From Hofstenia miamia (taxonomy: Eukaryota; Xenacoelomorpha; Acoela; Hofsteniidae), in contig CABFPE010000279.1 of the NCBI GenBank assembly GCA_900660155.1, positions 300,384 to 364,383 of the forward strand: a stretch of DNA of 64,000 nucleotides, read 5' to 3'. Position 1 is the stretch's first letter. Every line of letters begins with the position of its first letter. Below the pieces are notes generated by a model. It ran no database searches, was not told the DNA's origin, and saw nothing but the letters and a program-made list of their open reading frames with translations. Shown here one piece after another: positions 62,401-63,703 of the stretch. Both the position numbers and the translations under genes were made by a program.

Positions 62401-63592
62401 TGGCAGTTGGTCAAAATCTAAACAAAATGCGATTTGTCATGCGATTCCAAAGTGGAAACAACTTAAAGGACTATGATTATTTTTTCAGGTCTACCATAAA
62501 TCATTGATTAAAAGAAAACATGCATACTCACACTTGATGAAAATTTTGCATAATTATGAAAGTTCACAATGATTATTGTTAGAATTCAGCATTATTTGGA
62601 AGGACTGACTTACTTTTCTATCTAATGAAACATTTCAGGCTATATTTTTGCTCAATGGCGACATCACGACTAAAGTTGGAATGAGATTTCAAGACAGCGT
62701 TACATTATATATCATAACTAATTAAGTTTAAGGAATTATGCTATTTCCATAAAAAATAATTTAGAATATATTCTTGACTGTTCAGCTTTAGCGATTGAAA
62801 AGTGATAAACGAAGTTCGAAATTCAATCTAGATTAACATAAAAAATGAACACTAATAGCTAGATTCATAGCGGTAGATTTGTTAGTAGAATCAGTAGACT
62901 TTAAAATTATTACATTGCAATAAACACTTACTGACATCACATCTCCTTTCGGTGGTTAATGTCGTGTATCCACTGCAACACTTTGGATCTTTATTCCCAT
63001 TTTGCCTTTTGTAGTCATCGATTTCATCTTCAGAAGTAAATCGACTATTAAAACAGCATAATTTTGCAATCATTATTTTTAATTCAATTAATCTTAACTG
63101 CCTAGTGCAACCCAATTTGTTTTTTGCGTACTCTCAGCACCACTGACAATAACAACTAATGGTAATTTTTTCAATACTTTAAACAATGCAATTAATCTCT
63201 TCAGCGTCATTTTTCTTTTAGCAAAAACTAATATAATCTCAAATATCGCTTGACTCATTACACGAAGAACACGCTTGCATTGTATAAATTAATCTAAGAA
63301 CTTGAGAATTGCTATGGTTTTTATTAATTATGTAAAACAAGTGTTATATTTAGGAAATATTAAAACGATACAAATTCAAGCAGTGTTTGTAATTCTCAAG
63401 CAGTTAGAAATGAAAGGCAACACTTACTGTTCATATTTGCAAGTTTTACTTGTTGCAGAGTACTTCGTTGCACGATATGGAATGCCATTTAATGTTATGC
63501 TTTGATCAGCTGTATTACACTGTGAAGGATCATCAACGTCAAAACTGACATAGGCACAAATGTGTTCCTTTTCATCAAGAGTAAAGGACACT
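90..63592 (-). CDS. Giant SCO-spondin/hemolectin-like mosaic extracellular protein, partial at both ends
   Basis: This one gene accounts for nearly all coding sequence in the window. I chained 79 exons plus one candidate by matching acceptor and donor dinucleotides and codon phase. About 13.9 kb of coding sequence gives roughly 4,630 residues. Domain order is EMI-like, D1-D2-D'-D3 (vWD, C8, TIL), LDLa cluster with Ser/Thr tail, beta-rich discoidin-like domains, TIL-like, a mucin repeat exon, a CxC bridge, then ten copies of an unrecognised three-exon module. Neither a signal peptide nor a stop codon was found, so both ends lie outside the window. The cysteine-rich domains and many N-x-S/T sites imply secretion. 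The domain order up to the LDLa cluster is what SCO-spondin and hemolectin relatives show; the module array is not known to me from that family. An alternative reading is two adjacent genes, split near 33 kb, but phases continue across that point. Confidence 0.82.
259..1282. other. Intron sequence without recognised features
   Basis: AT-rich part of the module 10 intron. Only short TA runs near 672-736 stand out; the one short open frame nearby (ending at 1162) has no coding signature. Confidence 0.5.
1283..1459 (-). mobile_element. 3' end of a non-LTR retrotransposon (truncated copy)
   Basis: This stretch matches the 3' end of the larger copy at 2750-5590: both read cttacttaaagg near the 3' tail, then aaattgagtcca and gtgcttaattcatt. 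Only about 180 bp is kept, the usual result of aborted reverse transcription. The tail is a TTA-type simple repeat. Confidence 0.75.
1505..2760. mobile_element. Foldback-type element with tandem subterminal repeats
   Basis: The left end carries five spaced copies of a motif near tattataatggcgctgaata (about 1515, 1544, 1577, 1604, 1634). The right end carries the same motif inverted (about 2463, 2484, 2524, 2734). Internally, 2051-2110 and 2207-2266 are imperfect 60-bp inverted arms sharing tctagatgtaaaat and agaagagaataaaag. No coding frame was found, so it would be non-autonomous. It lies between two copies of the non-LTR tail. Confidence 0.6.
2750..5590 (-). mobile_element. Non-LTR retrotransposon with reverse transcriptase, 5' truncated, gapped
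   Basis: The minus frame from about 5550 to 3557 encodes a reverse transcriptase: ENKSCGFSYLPYW, NYRPISITNLFVKLFEKI, QYGFRPNFSTANAI, FLDLSKAFNS, then after the gap GVPQGTVLGPILFALYVNDM and QYADDTCII (the YADD catalytic motif). The C-terminal part (3280-2801) is in another frame and holds ICSKLWNDLNV. The style is that of the jockey/CR1 group. No endonuclease domain remains. Frame changes after 3557 show that it is dead. The 3' tail is (TTA)n-like at 2745-2762. Confidence 0.85.
3891..4875. other. Assembly gap (985 N)
   Basis: Unresolved bases inside the reverse transcriptase. Comparison with the related copy at 29962 suggests that only about six residues of that frame are missing here, so the gap length is probably nominal unless another insertion sits in it. 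Confidence 0.9.
5640..7480 (-). mobile_element. Second non-LTR retrotransposon remnant
   Basis: The minus frame 6694-6047 encodes a reverse transcriptase piece distinct from the neighbour: LNSNQFGFRKGSSTECALL, FTFDLSKAFDRAP, LIKYADDINCIILG (YADD motif). Below it a decayed stretch reads NIIVLGLILSNDLRFDEHVY, the usual segment after the palm. The frame 7477-7073 (NFDDQIIEILKITTKKTSAC) may be the region before the polymerase. GVPQG is replaced by CVPQD. Several frameshifts and stops make it inactive. Confidence 0.72.
8401..9312 (-). CDS. Module 9, type beta
   Basis: The exons are A 9170-9312, B 8934-9122 and C 8401-8569. Exon A: CEAVGNMERKNETT, MNCTNVDDMIF, VLDH. Exon B: NDPKEDVDNIELLF, NPVEFRIFFWAKNRDTAEG, ending DFGE. 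Exon C: NSNEVINIPVSIPDE, SDTCQKDTRIEVVAEGCFKS. Exons B and C have the same lengths (189 and 169 nt) as in modules 3 and 6. Confidence 0.86.
9595..10545 (-). CDS. Module 8, type alpha
   Basis: The exons are A 10388-10545, B 10171-10344 and C 9595-9769. Exon A: VVSTFYSSAATTSG, ACDDIEGMELQ, VICFGSPFN. Exon B (174 nt, the shortest): NNVEVKFTPRFGPAVVRFRV, VIYYVKSLSTG, ending TSYGL. Exon C: VETNEIIRIPILVSEK, DTCYNADAISLSVDDC. It is the most diverged alpha copy and closes DDC rather than SC or EGC. Confidence 0.8.
10807..11238 (-). CDS. Ser/Thr linker mini-exons between gamma-7 and alpha-8
   Basis: Mini-exons 11176-11238 (63 nt; GTSTGAFSSTYSQPSSTPW) and 10807-10851 (45 nt; GASTSGTFSQSSSE) repeat the layout seen at 23886-24452, again phase 1 at both ends. 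A middle copy (11063-11094) is decayed here too. The shorter last copy has lost about seven residues relative to 23886-23951. Confidence 0.73.
11063..11094 (-). pseudogene. Decayed middle linker mini-exon, second block
   Basis: The minus strand reads CTTCTCCTGGAAGCACATTT, clearly related to the 24172-24232 copy (CTTCTGCTGAAAGCACATTT). The acceptor tract is degraded and no in-phase donor follows. It therefore looks non-functional, as its counterpart does. Confidence 0.5.
11278..12613 (-). mobile_element. Mariner/Tc1-superfamily element with perfect 30-bp inverted repeats
   Basis: The element is bounded by identical 30-bp inverted repeats starting cagggttattcataattaac, with TA on both sides (11276-11277 and 12614-12615). 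The transposase frame runs from ATG at 12480 to a stop at 11401 (359 residues). It is open except for one TGA at codon 20 (12423-12421). It has an HTH-like N-terminus, WTDEAHF for the first catalytic Asp, FQQDGATPH for the second, and RSPDLNGCDFW with the third, about 42 residues after the second by my count. That wider spacing differs from classic D,D34D mariners. Probably young but inactive unless the stop is read through. Confidence 0.9.
12651..13966 (-). mobile_element. Mariner element (D,D34D type) with perfect 29-bp inverted repeats, transposase broken
   Basis: Inverted repeats begin cgaggggcgttcaataagta and are identical for 29 bp; TA flanks both ends (12649-12650, 13967-13968). The transposase starts near 13784 (MAEMADFSPEGW) and shows RSGRPVE in the linker, VTGDEKWFYY with the first Asp and HHDNASSHTA with the second. 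The third lies in the SPDLAPCDFW block just after a stop at 12924. A frameshift follows, and the last part (QELKSIPLPEYAEMFQAWIR) is in another frame down to 12724. It is higher in GC than its surroundings, as expected of a recent arrival. Confidence 0.92.
13969..14740. other. Intron remainder after the mariner pair
   Basis: AT-rich intron sequence downstream of module 7; nothing recognised. Confidence 0.5.
14741..15426 (-). CDS. Module 7, type gamma
   Basis: The exons are A 15290-15426, B 15027-15221 and C 14741-14912. Exon A: CETFDNMERKNETN, IDCSNKANMVQVISVNN. Exon B: STPKNEVDNVKVFFASNES, EFRVLFKVKNSDTGEESV, SSDPTDRNQNLGQ. Exon C: KANNDMNVAVLLNDDLE, GSCSKAQRIEIIIEGCFKP. Exon lengths (137, 195, 172 nt) are identical to module 4. 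The two complete mariner-type elements lie in its downstream intron. Confidence 0.87.
15651..20161 (-). CDS. Module 6, type beta, with a 4-kb transposon-filled intron
   Basis: The exons are A 20016-20161, B 19780-19968 and C 15651-15819. Exon A: CEEIGDMERKNETQ, LNCTNADNMIF, PIDH. Exon B: APKEDVDNVRVLF, NPVEFRIFFYVKDRT, ending DELGK. Exon C: NANEVQDISVNIPE, SDTCQTSSHIEIVVEGCFKP. The intron between B and C (15820-19779) contains an hAT element, a CCGG-rich element and a nested retroelement piece, yet exon phases and motifs are intact. Confidence 0.85.
15820..17347. other. Intron sequence with one TA microsatellite
   Basis: Part of the module 6 B-C intron. A (TA)n run lies at 16650-16677. No coding frame or inverted repeat was recognised in the rest. 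Confidence 0.5.
16650..16677. repeat. (TA)n microsatellite
   Basis: Uninterrupted TA dinucleotides. Confidence 0.98.
17348..18689 (+). mobile_element. hAT transposon remnant with 8-bp target duplication
   Basis: Ends read TAGGGATG at 17348 and CATCCCTA at 18689. The flanking 8-mers are cttatatc and tttatatc, seven of eight identical, as expected of an hAT target duplication. Subterminal CCGGAT repeats occur at the left end and again near 18650. Near the right end the plus strand encodes PRTSSAAVERCFSMSRKLLT, the hAT C-terminal dimerisation signature. Internal stops and a retroelement piece (17688-18004) show decay. Confidence 0.75.
17688..18004 (+). mobile_element. Non-LTR retrotransposon C-terminal fragment nested in the hAT element
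   Basis: Two overlapping plus frames read IIRPVLEYCSPLWHYSLTKN and QKQALERI, the segment that follows the reverse transcriptase in jockey-like elements. The second frame continues LWSKITKNFNHPL. A frameshift separates them. Confidence 0.6.
18731..19626. mobile_element. CCGG-rich repeat, possible non-autonomous hAT-like element
   Basis: The left end (18731 on) is packed with ggccgg/ccggcc and the right end (about 19475-19590) with ccggta/ccggaa motifs, in strong contrast to the AT-rich middle. The outermost bases are weakly inverted (cagagatggaa versus catagatggaa). No matching 8-bp target duplication was found, so the borders are uncertain. Confidence 0.4.
20162..20837. other. Intron between modules 5 and 6
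   Basis: AT-rich, no repeat or extra exon recognised. Confidence 0.5.
20838..21952 (-). CDS. Module 5, type alpha
   Basis: The exons are A 21810-21952, B 21582-21767 and C 20838-21003. Exon A: VSTFYTTTGKIC, then DDDAMVHQS, FPRCSSGIFWWF. Exon B: IRLKFSGLSSSSKVRFRVVF, ending SFGL. Exon C: NSNDDVINIPIP, NACNIDADSVSV, closing LLSC rather than EGC. It follows the pattern of modules 2 and 8. A decayed mariner lies in the intron on its 5' side. Confidence 0.83.
22424..23410 (+). mobile_element. Decayed mariner transposase
   Basis: The start MSTFVPERRHLW and the RTCHEWFQLFKSGDFDV motif are typical of a mariner N-terminal HTH region. After a frameshift the frame continues LDEDSAQKQEQLAASLGVTQ, then an ITGDEN block with the first Asp. 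The second catalytic block reads HYNAN, so its Asp is replaced by Tyr. The end reads GLAEQRFGDSQDVGKWLGIW and LPELWKNVV. Multiple frameshifts; inverted repeats were not identified. Much older than the two minus-strand mariner-type copies. Confidence 0.82.
23886..24452 (-). CDS. Ser/Thr linker mini-exons between gamma-4 and alpha-5
   Basis: Two mini-exons, 24393-24452 (60 nt) and 23886-23951 (66 nt), encode related 20-22 residue strings starting GSSTSQFSS and GSSTSGTFSS and ending TTG. Both are phase 1 at each end, so either can be included or skipped. A third related copy between them (24172-24232) is decayed. They probably form a flexible O-glycosylated spacer between triplets. Confidence 0.75.
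24172..24232 (-). pseudogene. Decayed linker mini-exon
   Basis: After an acceptor at 24233 the sequence reads like its neighbours (GTSAESTFSNSFSQPS). The expected donor has decayed and a TAG lies in frame before any GT. A weak GC donor (GCAAAG) would keep phase, so occasional use cannot be excluded. Confidence 0.55.
24705..25481 (-). CDS. Module 4, type gamma
   Basis: The exons are A 25345-25481, B 25054-25248 and C 24705-24876. Exon A: CETIDDMERKNESA, VDCVDKENMVHVISVDN. Exon B (195 nt): NSPKDDIDNIKVYFSSNES, EFRVLYKVNDSYTGD, DPTDRNQDLGQ. Exon C: STEANEELNVPVLLNDD, SESCSKAQRIEIITEGCYKS, then TTTFTSG. Gamma copies are marked by SCxKAQRI in exon C and SDPTD in exon B. Followed by the first linker mini-exons. 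Confidence 0.86.
25870..26546 (-). CDS. Module 3, type beta
   Basis: The exons are A 26398-26546, B 26163-26351 and C 25870-26038. Exon A: CQAVGDMERKNKTQ, then LICTNAEDMIF and TIDH. Exon B: DDPKEVVDNVRVLF, VDFRIFFVVKERT, ending ELGQ. Exon C: NANEVQDIFVKIPED, SDTCQKDSHIEVVAEGCFKP, then a Thr run. Exon A matches module 6 at 26 of 35 positions by eye from the first Cys. The N-K-T in MERKNKT is an N-glycosylation site. Confidence 0.85.
26745..28871 (-). CDS. Module 2, type alpha
   Basis: The exons are A 28702-28871, B 28471-28659 and C 26745-26928. Exon A opens with Ser-rich SSSSTSVSSTATE, then CSDIEGMVTE and a second Cys (PTCSRPN), with aromatic NYFWYF. Exon B has LIKFSGIPSSTKVNFRVIFH and ends EYYGL. 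Exon C has NPDNLELKRIYILMF, ICYIDADAIS and a closing QSC instead of EGC. Alpha copies share the FSGxxSS-like or FTP exon B start, the YGL/FGL end of exon B and the C(Y/N)-ADA(I/V)S motif in exon C. The B-C intron contains an RT-like remnant. Confidence 0.8.
27250..27870 (-). mobile_element. Decayed reverse-transcriptase C-terminal fragment
   Basis: The minus strand shows METEDHIITGCENLAHNEYT, a cysteine/histidine knuckle seen after the polymerase in some non-LTR elements, and further on IIKAA*LGTARIVCKAL, the usual C-terminal end of such proteins. There are many stops. It lies in the module 2 intron. Confidence 0.5.
28364..28455. repeat. 46-bp perfect tandem duplication
   Basis: Two adjacent copies begin aatttaaccaatttttcttg and run 46 bp each, just beyond the donor of module 2 exon B. 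It does not alter coding sequence. Confidence 0.9.
29224..32466 (-). CDS. Module 1 of the C-terminal array (founder-like, untyped)
   Basis: Exon A (32232-32466) holds a Thr-rich linker, then CSAADNMEERTE and PKCNGDM. Exon B (31391-31582) starts NPNYVEEIDFMSIYF and has strand-like VNYKLVYEV. Exon C (29224-29374) has NDYAVISVPDDL, DDSCEK and LSAEGCFP. This three-exon layout (A about 40-55 residues with two Cys, B about 60, C about 55 ending EGC) defines all later copies. Module 1 fits none of the three types and has the longest exon A. The intron between exons B and C holds a plus-strand non-LTR fragment. I do not recognise the domain. Confidence 0.78.
29895..30838 (+). mobile_element. Non-LTR retrotransposon fragment, same family as 2750-5590
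   Basis: Plus-strand frames contain SSIALLDFGKPL, LNSMDFKILQDKL, FLENRRQRVKLNEYF and REVPQGTVLGPLF, matching the gapped minus-strand copy around its DLSKAF and VPQGT blocks. Later KYLGVEIGKYLNFKN is the post-polymerase segment. The end, aataaatttgctttgactct followed by a TTA tail, matches the reverse complement of 1283-1459 and 2750-2790. A 47-N gap inside a TA run lies at 30689-30735. Confidence 0.75.
30908..31390 (-). CDS. Possible alternative terminal exon with two hydrophobic segments (donor read-through of module 1 exon B)
   Basis: If the donor at 31390 is not used, exon B continues open for about 160 codons. This extension encodes two strongly hydrophobic segments (ITCATMLIVFYSLILCSYTF and ACLIVAIQIIGIFILFFQSV) separated by a basic loop (DQIKKIKE), then a basic tail and a stop at 30908. 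A minus-strand AATAAA lies about 50 bp further on. Such a product would drop modules 2-10 and end in a membrane hairpin. A frame this long is unexpected in stop-rich intron DNA. There is no independent evidence that it is expressed. Confidence 0.35.
   Translation of the reverse strand, partial: VSVIYKKLWTVMEEYTSAKSNYFSNKLDLYASITCATMLIVFYSLILCSYTFLNFDQIKKIKELACLIVAIQIIGIFILFFQSVILYFHENLLTFVRIMIIITANESNVWNISFMHAPSLLWSNLSFSIKYAENLRKFKRLKKFIFTAKNYWVIKNTTNS
31583..32231. other. Module 1 A-B intron
   Basis: AT-rich, no recognised element. Confidence 0.5.
32882..32978 (-). CDS. CxC-rich bridging exon
   Basis: A 97-nt exon encodes a short unit with ATCSPP, then WHCDCDVCIC, resembling the CxxCxC core of vWC or E-type segments. 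It links the mucin exon to the module array. Its donor is GC (TG|GCAAGT), the third such donor in the gene; only that choice keeps phase with the exon ending at 32466. Confidence 0.68.
33020..33938 (-). CDS. Mucin-type Ser/Thr/Pro exon with 30-residue tandem repeats
   Basis: This single 919-nt exon, the largest in the gene, begins ECKCPNP and becomes almost wholly Ser, Thr, Pro, Gly and Ala. In the middle a 90-bp unit repeats about six times (roughly 33235-33760), each encoding QTSAPKPSIAPTGVPGSQTT followed by an EE-containing spacer. Adjacent units are nearly identical at the DNA level, implying recent expansion or gene conversion. Dense O-glycosylation is likely. Another long frame over the same DNA is a by-product of the repeat, since only this frame joins both neighbours in phase. 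Confidence 0.88.
33235..33760 (-). repeat. 90-bp coding minisatellite, about six units
   Basis: The anchor ggctttggtgcagatgtctg recurs at 33271, 33361, 33451, 33541 and 33631, with a diverged copy at 33721, always 90 bp apart. Units differ by a few single bases. The period is a multiple of three, so copy-number change would keep the frame. Confidence 0.97.
34003..35605 (-). CDS. TIL-like cysteine domain
   Basis: A 35-nt micro-exon at 35571-35605 (CEDCESSGQTC) and a 197-nt exon at 34003-34199 encode a cysteine-dense unit: KLCDGYHVVKC, SCPIDCDDVSNYGKSC, FCGCPEGTVW and QCVHKE. The CGCPEGTVW segment is the typical TIL mid-motif. The micro-exon is supported by phase on both sides and strong splice sites. 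Confidence 0.75.
34200..35570. other. Intron before the TIL-like exon
   Basis: 1.4 kb of AT-rich sequence with only short random frames; no repeat recognised. Confidence 0.5.
35893..37594 (-). CDS. Beta-rich modules R and S, S discoidin-like
   Basis: The exons are 37367-37594, 36089-36676 and 35893-36038. The first two form module R, which closes with VRIKGCEE. The 588-nt exon then continues into module S, which has DGDCLPSKLRIKFSKG, a TWEEYRK motif, YYYDVNMADSY, PDARFFKVEF and a GDDCLPTCEDC ending. The W..YR and P-x-ARxxKV motifs and the terminal Cys fit an F5/8C fold loosely. The 588-nt exon is the second largest in the gene and has no internal stop. The fold is inferred. Confidence 0.7.
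36677..37366. other. Intron inside module R
   Basis: AT-rich with one short GC-richer patch (37235-37275); nothing recognised. Confidence 0.5.
38445..38493. mobile_element. Single hAT-type terminus
   Basis: The sequence cgcccgtaccagcgagtaag through gtacccgaacacccctaa resembles the end of hAT elements that begin TAGGGGTGTTCGGG. It abuts a (TA)n run and a single N at 38512. No partner end was found. Confidence 0.4.
39600..40330. other. Palindrome-rich segment of unknown origin
   Basis: It contains a perfect 10-bp-arm hairpin at 39716-39737 (aggggggcaa, loop aa, ttgcccccct), TGACGTCA at 40102-40109, a 14-bp palindrome tgatgacgtcatca at 40295-40308, atgtcgacat at 40281-40290 and CACGTG at 40315-40320. 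No frame was recognised. It may be part of a non-autonomous transposon or carry bZIP/bHLH sites; neither is shown. Confidence 0.4.
40487..40548 (-). CDS. Candidate missing exon joining modules Q and R
   Basis: A donor of canonical form (AAT|GTAAGT) ends an open stretch encoding about 20 residues that finish FTIAKNLVPECDRN. With an acceptor after 40549 (or after 40540) the exon enters in phase 1 and leaves in phase 0, exactly what the junction between 41631 and 37594 needs. It also supplies the Cys expected at the end of module Q. The upstream polypyrimidine tract is poor and the flanks look like repeat-derived sequence, so this remains tentative. Confidence 0.38.
40885..40908. repeat. 24-bp perfect palindrome
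   Basis: agacttctaaat followed directly by its reverse complement; no loop. Function unknown. Confidence 0.95.
41126..41185. mobile_element. Single hAT-like terminus
   Basis: tagggcccggcgagatacc followed by gataccgcggtattttgac has the CCGG/ATACCG character of hAT ends. No opposite end was identified. Confidence 0.35.
41631..43106 (-). CDS. Beta-rich module Q (unfinished at its 3' side)
   Basis: The exons are 42842-43106, 42607-42781 and 41631-41709. The module begins GVCNRFQDLPVG and is followed by strand-like stretches (SFYVVVVSSSSKAFYV) and IQTLSLPILLS. No closing GC motif is present and the last exon ends in phase 1, while the next confident exon (37367-37594) starts in phase 0. One exon is therefore missing here; see 40487-40548. 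No known domain was recognised beyond resemblance to module P. Confidence 0.62.
41710..42606. other. Module Q intron
   Basis: AT-rich; no element recognised. Confidence 0.5.
43246..44602 (-). CDS. Beta-rich module P, discoidin-like by cysteine layout
   Basis: The exons are 44466-44602, 44137-44246, 43943-44063 and 43246-43426. The module starts with a Cys shortly after the Ser/Thr spacer (ERQCYDND) and ends with FVVKGC, with alternating hydrophobic residues between. A lone Cys at each end, the last in xGC, is the layout of F5/8 type C (discoidin) domains. A discoidin domain follows the LDLa block in SCO-spondin. Sequence similarity is weak, so the assignment is an inference. It also resembles the ten C-terminal modules in exon order and in its GC ending. 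Confidence 0.68.
43897..43929. repeat. (TA)n microsatellite beside an exon
   Basis: Uninterrupted TA run ending about 13 bp beyond the donor of the exon at 43943-44063. Confidence 0.98.
44677..48927 (-). CDS. LDL-receptor class A repeat cluster with Ser/Thr-rich tail
   Basis: The exons are 48761-48927, 48487-48594, 48298-48439, 45403-45719 and 44677-45009. They encode five to six class A-like repeats with the C...CDG...DE pattern: CIPFMYQCDGNCDEEDSC, ICDGLPVCDDGSDETNC, CDCNSANGTRC (degenerate), VCDGHYDCRDQSDEQDC, LCDGIVDCPLGDDEDESVC and MCDGINQCSDQSDER. The Asp/Glu residues that bind calcium are kept in most. After the last repeat the exon runs into about 65 residues rich in Ser and Thr, a likely O-glycosylated spacer. 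In SCO-spondin an LDLa block also follows the third D domain. The 45.7-48.3 kb intron contains an hAT remnant. Confidence 0.9.
46100..47780 (+). mobile_element. hAT transposase remnant
   Basis: Broken plus-strand frames include RVVLEFDGWTNNAKK, where DGWTN is the hAT catalytic-core motif, then KKQRLGAHIVNLMLKSNAK, matching the CxxHxLNL block, and ILPHRIAILEPLIQCVKKAQ. There are many stops and frameshifts. The second half is duplicated around an N at 47241, so the true element is about 0.5 kb shorter. Confidence 0.62.
46764..47718. repeat. 477-bp duplication on either side of a single N, probable assembly artefact
   Basis: 46764-47240 and 47242-47718 are the same sequence except for two substitutions (gatcggacc/gatcgggcc and tattagaat/tattggaat). 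They are separated only by the N at 47241. This is what unmerged overlapping contig ends look like. Confidence 0.92.
48928..50640. other. Long intron with a possible inverted-repeat element (49034-50515)
   Basis: 49034 starts cagtggcgaaaaaccc and 50515 ends with the reverse complement of ctgtggcgttaaacc; aggggcttaa and its inverse recur 30-40 bp inside each end. No target duplication and no frame. It may be a non-autonomous DNA transposon. Confidence 0.35.
50641..51439 (-). CDS. TIL domain and E-type segment of D3
   Basis: The exon at 51269-51439 encodes a TIL start (KMCNDGKKYDICGPMRPPNC, ACFEGCFCG). The exon at 50641-50764 encodes GECVHHLDCPCYTEF, ending with DDCQYC when the GTGCGT donor is used, which puts the next exon (TCYNGELVC) in phase as CxxC. 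This closes the third D assembly and leads into the LDLa repeats. Confidence 0.82.
51539..51833 (-). CDS. C8 domain of D3
   Basis: The exon at 51740-51833 carries ENVCSRMLND and ECRKS. The exon at 51539-51697 has a dense cysteine cluster (TCECDKGGDCECTC), YCSQI and GWRNADFC, the C8 ending. The donor at 51738 is GC (GAAG|GCAAGT). Using the acceptor at 51698 rather than a closer AG keeps phase and includes SCVQDTC. Confidence 0.82.
51834..52625. other. D3 intron with TA microsatellite
   Basis: (TA)n at 52311-52347; the rest is unremarkable AT-rich sequence. Confidence 0.6.
52626..53709 (-). CDS. End of D' and von Willebrand factor D domain 3 (vWD3)
   Basis: The exons are 53624-53709, 53350-53548, 52877-53111 and 52626-52828. 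The first closes D' (MCVPENDCPC). The second has CKNCQCNPFGELTC and then GDPHFITFDKRRYTFQGFC, a near-consensus vWD start. The last carries SGLCGNNDGDHKND, the vWD terminus, followed by acidic residues. The first Cys of CGLCG is again absent. All junctions are in phase. Confidence 0.92.
53839..54459 (-). CDS. TIL domain of D2 and start of D'
   Basis: The exon at 54165-54459 encodes a full TIL: CPMGSNLVYSEC, TCSDVAKYD, CDEPCIDGCVCP, then YCTAAKDCPC. The exon at 53839-54025 begins with a vWC-like CVCQGGSFSC and continues as a second TIL-type unit (CMCPANSQF, CVCKDGYVF). A TIL unit without its own vWD before the third D domain is what is called D' in von Willebrand factor and gel-forming mucins. 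The intron between the exons contains (TA)n at 54041-54069. Confidence 0.85.
54041..54069. repeat. (TA)n microsatellite
   Basis: TA run in the TIL-2 intron, just upstream of the acceptor for exon 53839-54025. Confidence 0.98.
54460..55002. other. D2 intron
   Basis: Nothing recognised. Confidence 0.5.
55003..55271 (-). CDS. C8 domain of D2
   Basis: One 269-nt exon encodes a cysteine-spaced domain with ECSNMM, ECKKK, a central FIHQACIFNY, HCFVF and YECH, ending SWRTNATFSQDC. The SWR...C ending is the C8 hallmark. It joins vWD2 in phase upstream and a TIL exon downstream, so it completes the second D assembly. Confidence 0.85.
55630..57788 (-). CDS. von Willebrand factor D domain 2 (vWD2) with preceding CxC segment
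   Basis: The exons are 57647-57788, 57132-57331, 55850-56012 and 55630-55775. The first opens with a CxxGxxxC segment of vWC type, then GHPHIMTFDHHSYMYTC, an unmistakable vWD start. The last begins EGLCGNFNGRQDDED, the vWD terminus with acidic residues. As in vWD1, the first Cys of the CGLCG motif is replaced (by Glu plus Gly). The intron at 56013-57131 holds a (TA)n array and no recognisable element. Confidence 0.9.
56013..57131. other. vWD2 intron with TA microsatellite
   Basis: (TA)n at 56429-56464; short plus-strand frames here lack any domain signature. Confidence 0.55.
58168..58236. mobile_element. Possible hAT-like terminus with ATCGATTA repeats
   Basis: gtgccgattaatcgattact followed by a second taatcgattg copy, then cgctacggccc. 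The repeated palindromic taatcgatta is common in subterminal regions of hAT elements. A related string occurs at 63725-63742. Confidence 0.3.
58272..59921 (-). CDS. TIL domain of D1, split by a repeat-laden intron
   Basis: The exon at 59841-59921 carries the first TIL cysteines (TCALNNF, then RCGSSA). The exon at 58272-58428 carries GCYCMQGYLLD and the CxLPKDCLC ending followed by a vWC-like TGCRKC segment. The intron between them is 1.4 kb and contains a GC-richer repeat (58930-59735). The 58272 donor is GC (TG|GCAAGT), required for the frame to join the next exon as CRKCLC. TIL domains are small disulfide-rich units, either protease-inhibitor-like or structural; here the D-assembly context suggests a structural role. 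Confidence 0.8.
58930..59735. repeat. GC-richer repeat of unknown class ending in a hairpin
   Basis: About 800 bp markedly richer in G and C than its flanks, with no open frame of note. It ends near a perfect 8-bp stem (atagccct, loop tc, agggctat at 59712-59729). It may be a 5' untranslated part or 3' end of a non-LTR element, or a SINE-like repeat. It lies in the TIL-1 intron. Confidence 0.45.
59987..60565 (-). CDS. C8 domain of D1
   Basis: The exons at 60449-60565 and 59987-60146 encode a cysteine-spaced domain. The second exon has an MCVTSLCLKSDED-type core, two more cysteines, then an EWR motif and a Cys, the typical end of C8 domains (WRxxxFC). The order vWD, C8, TIL is conserved in mucins, hemolectin and SCO-spondin. 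The exon ends one nucleotide into a codon, matching the next TIL exon. Confidence 0.85.
60609..62020 (-). CDS. von Willebrand factor D domain 1 (vWD1)
   Basis: The exons are 61812-62020, 60760-61063 and 60609-60661. The first has the vWD start: a Cys, then an FDQPTYYM segment equivalent to the usual TFDGxxY, then CAYLLA. The second ends with LCGTFNNDPND, the vWD terminus with its acidic calcium-binding-like residues. The donor at 60758 reads GTTCGT. The usual CGLCG motif is changed to NSLCG, so the first Cys of the CxxC pair is missing. D domains of this type mediate disulfide assembly in mucins and von Willebrand factor. The following exons give the C8 and TIL parts of the same D assembly. 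Confidence 0.88.
61064..61811. other. vWD1 intron
   Basis: AT-rich; no recognised element. Confidence 0.5.
62260..62417 (-). CDS. Short connector exons between EMI-like segment and vWD1
   Basis: The exons at 62373-62417 and 62260-62328 are 45 and 69 nt long and both keep phase with their neighbours. The first encodes an acidic stretch with DDD. The second encodes a charged, probably helical stretch (AEKENYYFNRRLQFLKHKAE). The donor of the second is the non-standard GTTGGT. No domain was recognised. They are supported by phase and by lying in correct order between stronger exons. Confidence 0.6.
62418..62931. other. Intron after EMI-like exon
   Basis: Nothing recognised. Confidence 0.5.
62932..63592 (-). 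CDS. N-terminal EMI-like cysteine segment (2 exons)
   Basis: The exons lie at 63428-63592 and 62932-63044. The first carries scattered cysteines. The second ends with a CCSGY motif followed about ten residues later by a Cys, which resembles the CCxGW core at the end of EMI domains. In SCO-spondin an EMI domain sits directly before the first vWD domain, as here. The upstream exon begins in mid codon, so the true start and signal peptide lie beyond the window. The EMI assignment rests on the cysteine pattern alone. An EGF-like or unrelated cysteine knot is possible. Confidence 0.6.
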
Positions 63593-63669
63593 CTAAACAA
63601 AACCAGCCTGTTATCGTAACAATTAAAAAATTAACTAGCGAAGGCTTGCTTAGTAGTGTCAACAATATT

Positions 63670-63703
<34 letters not shown>

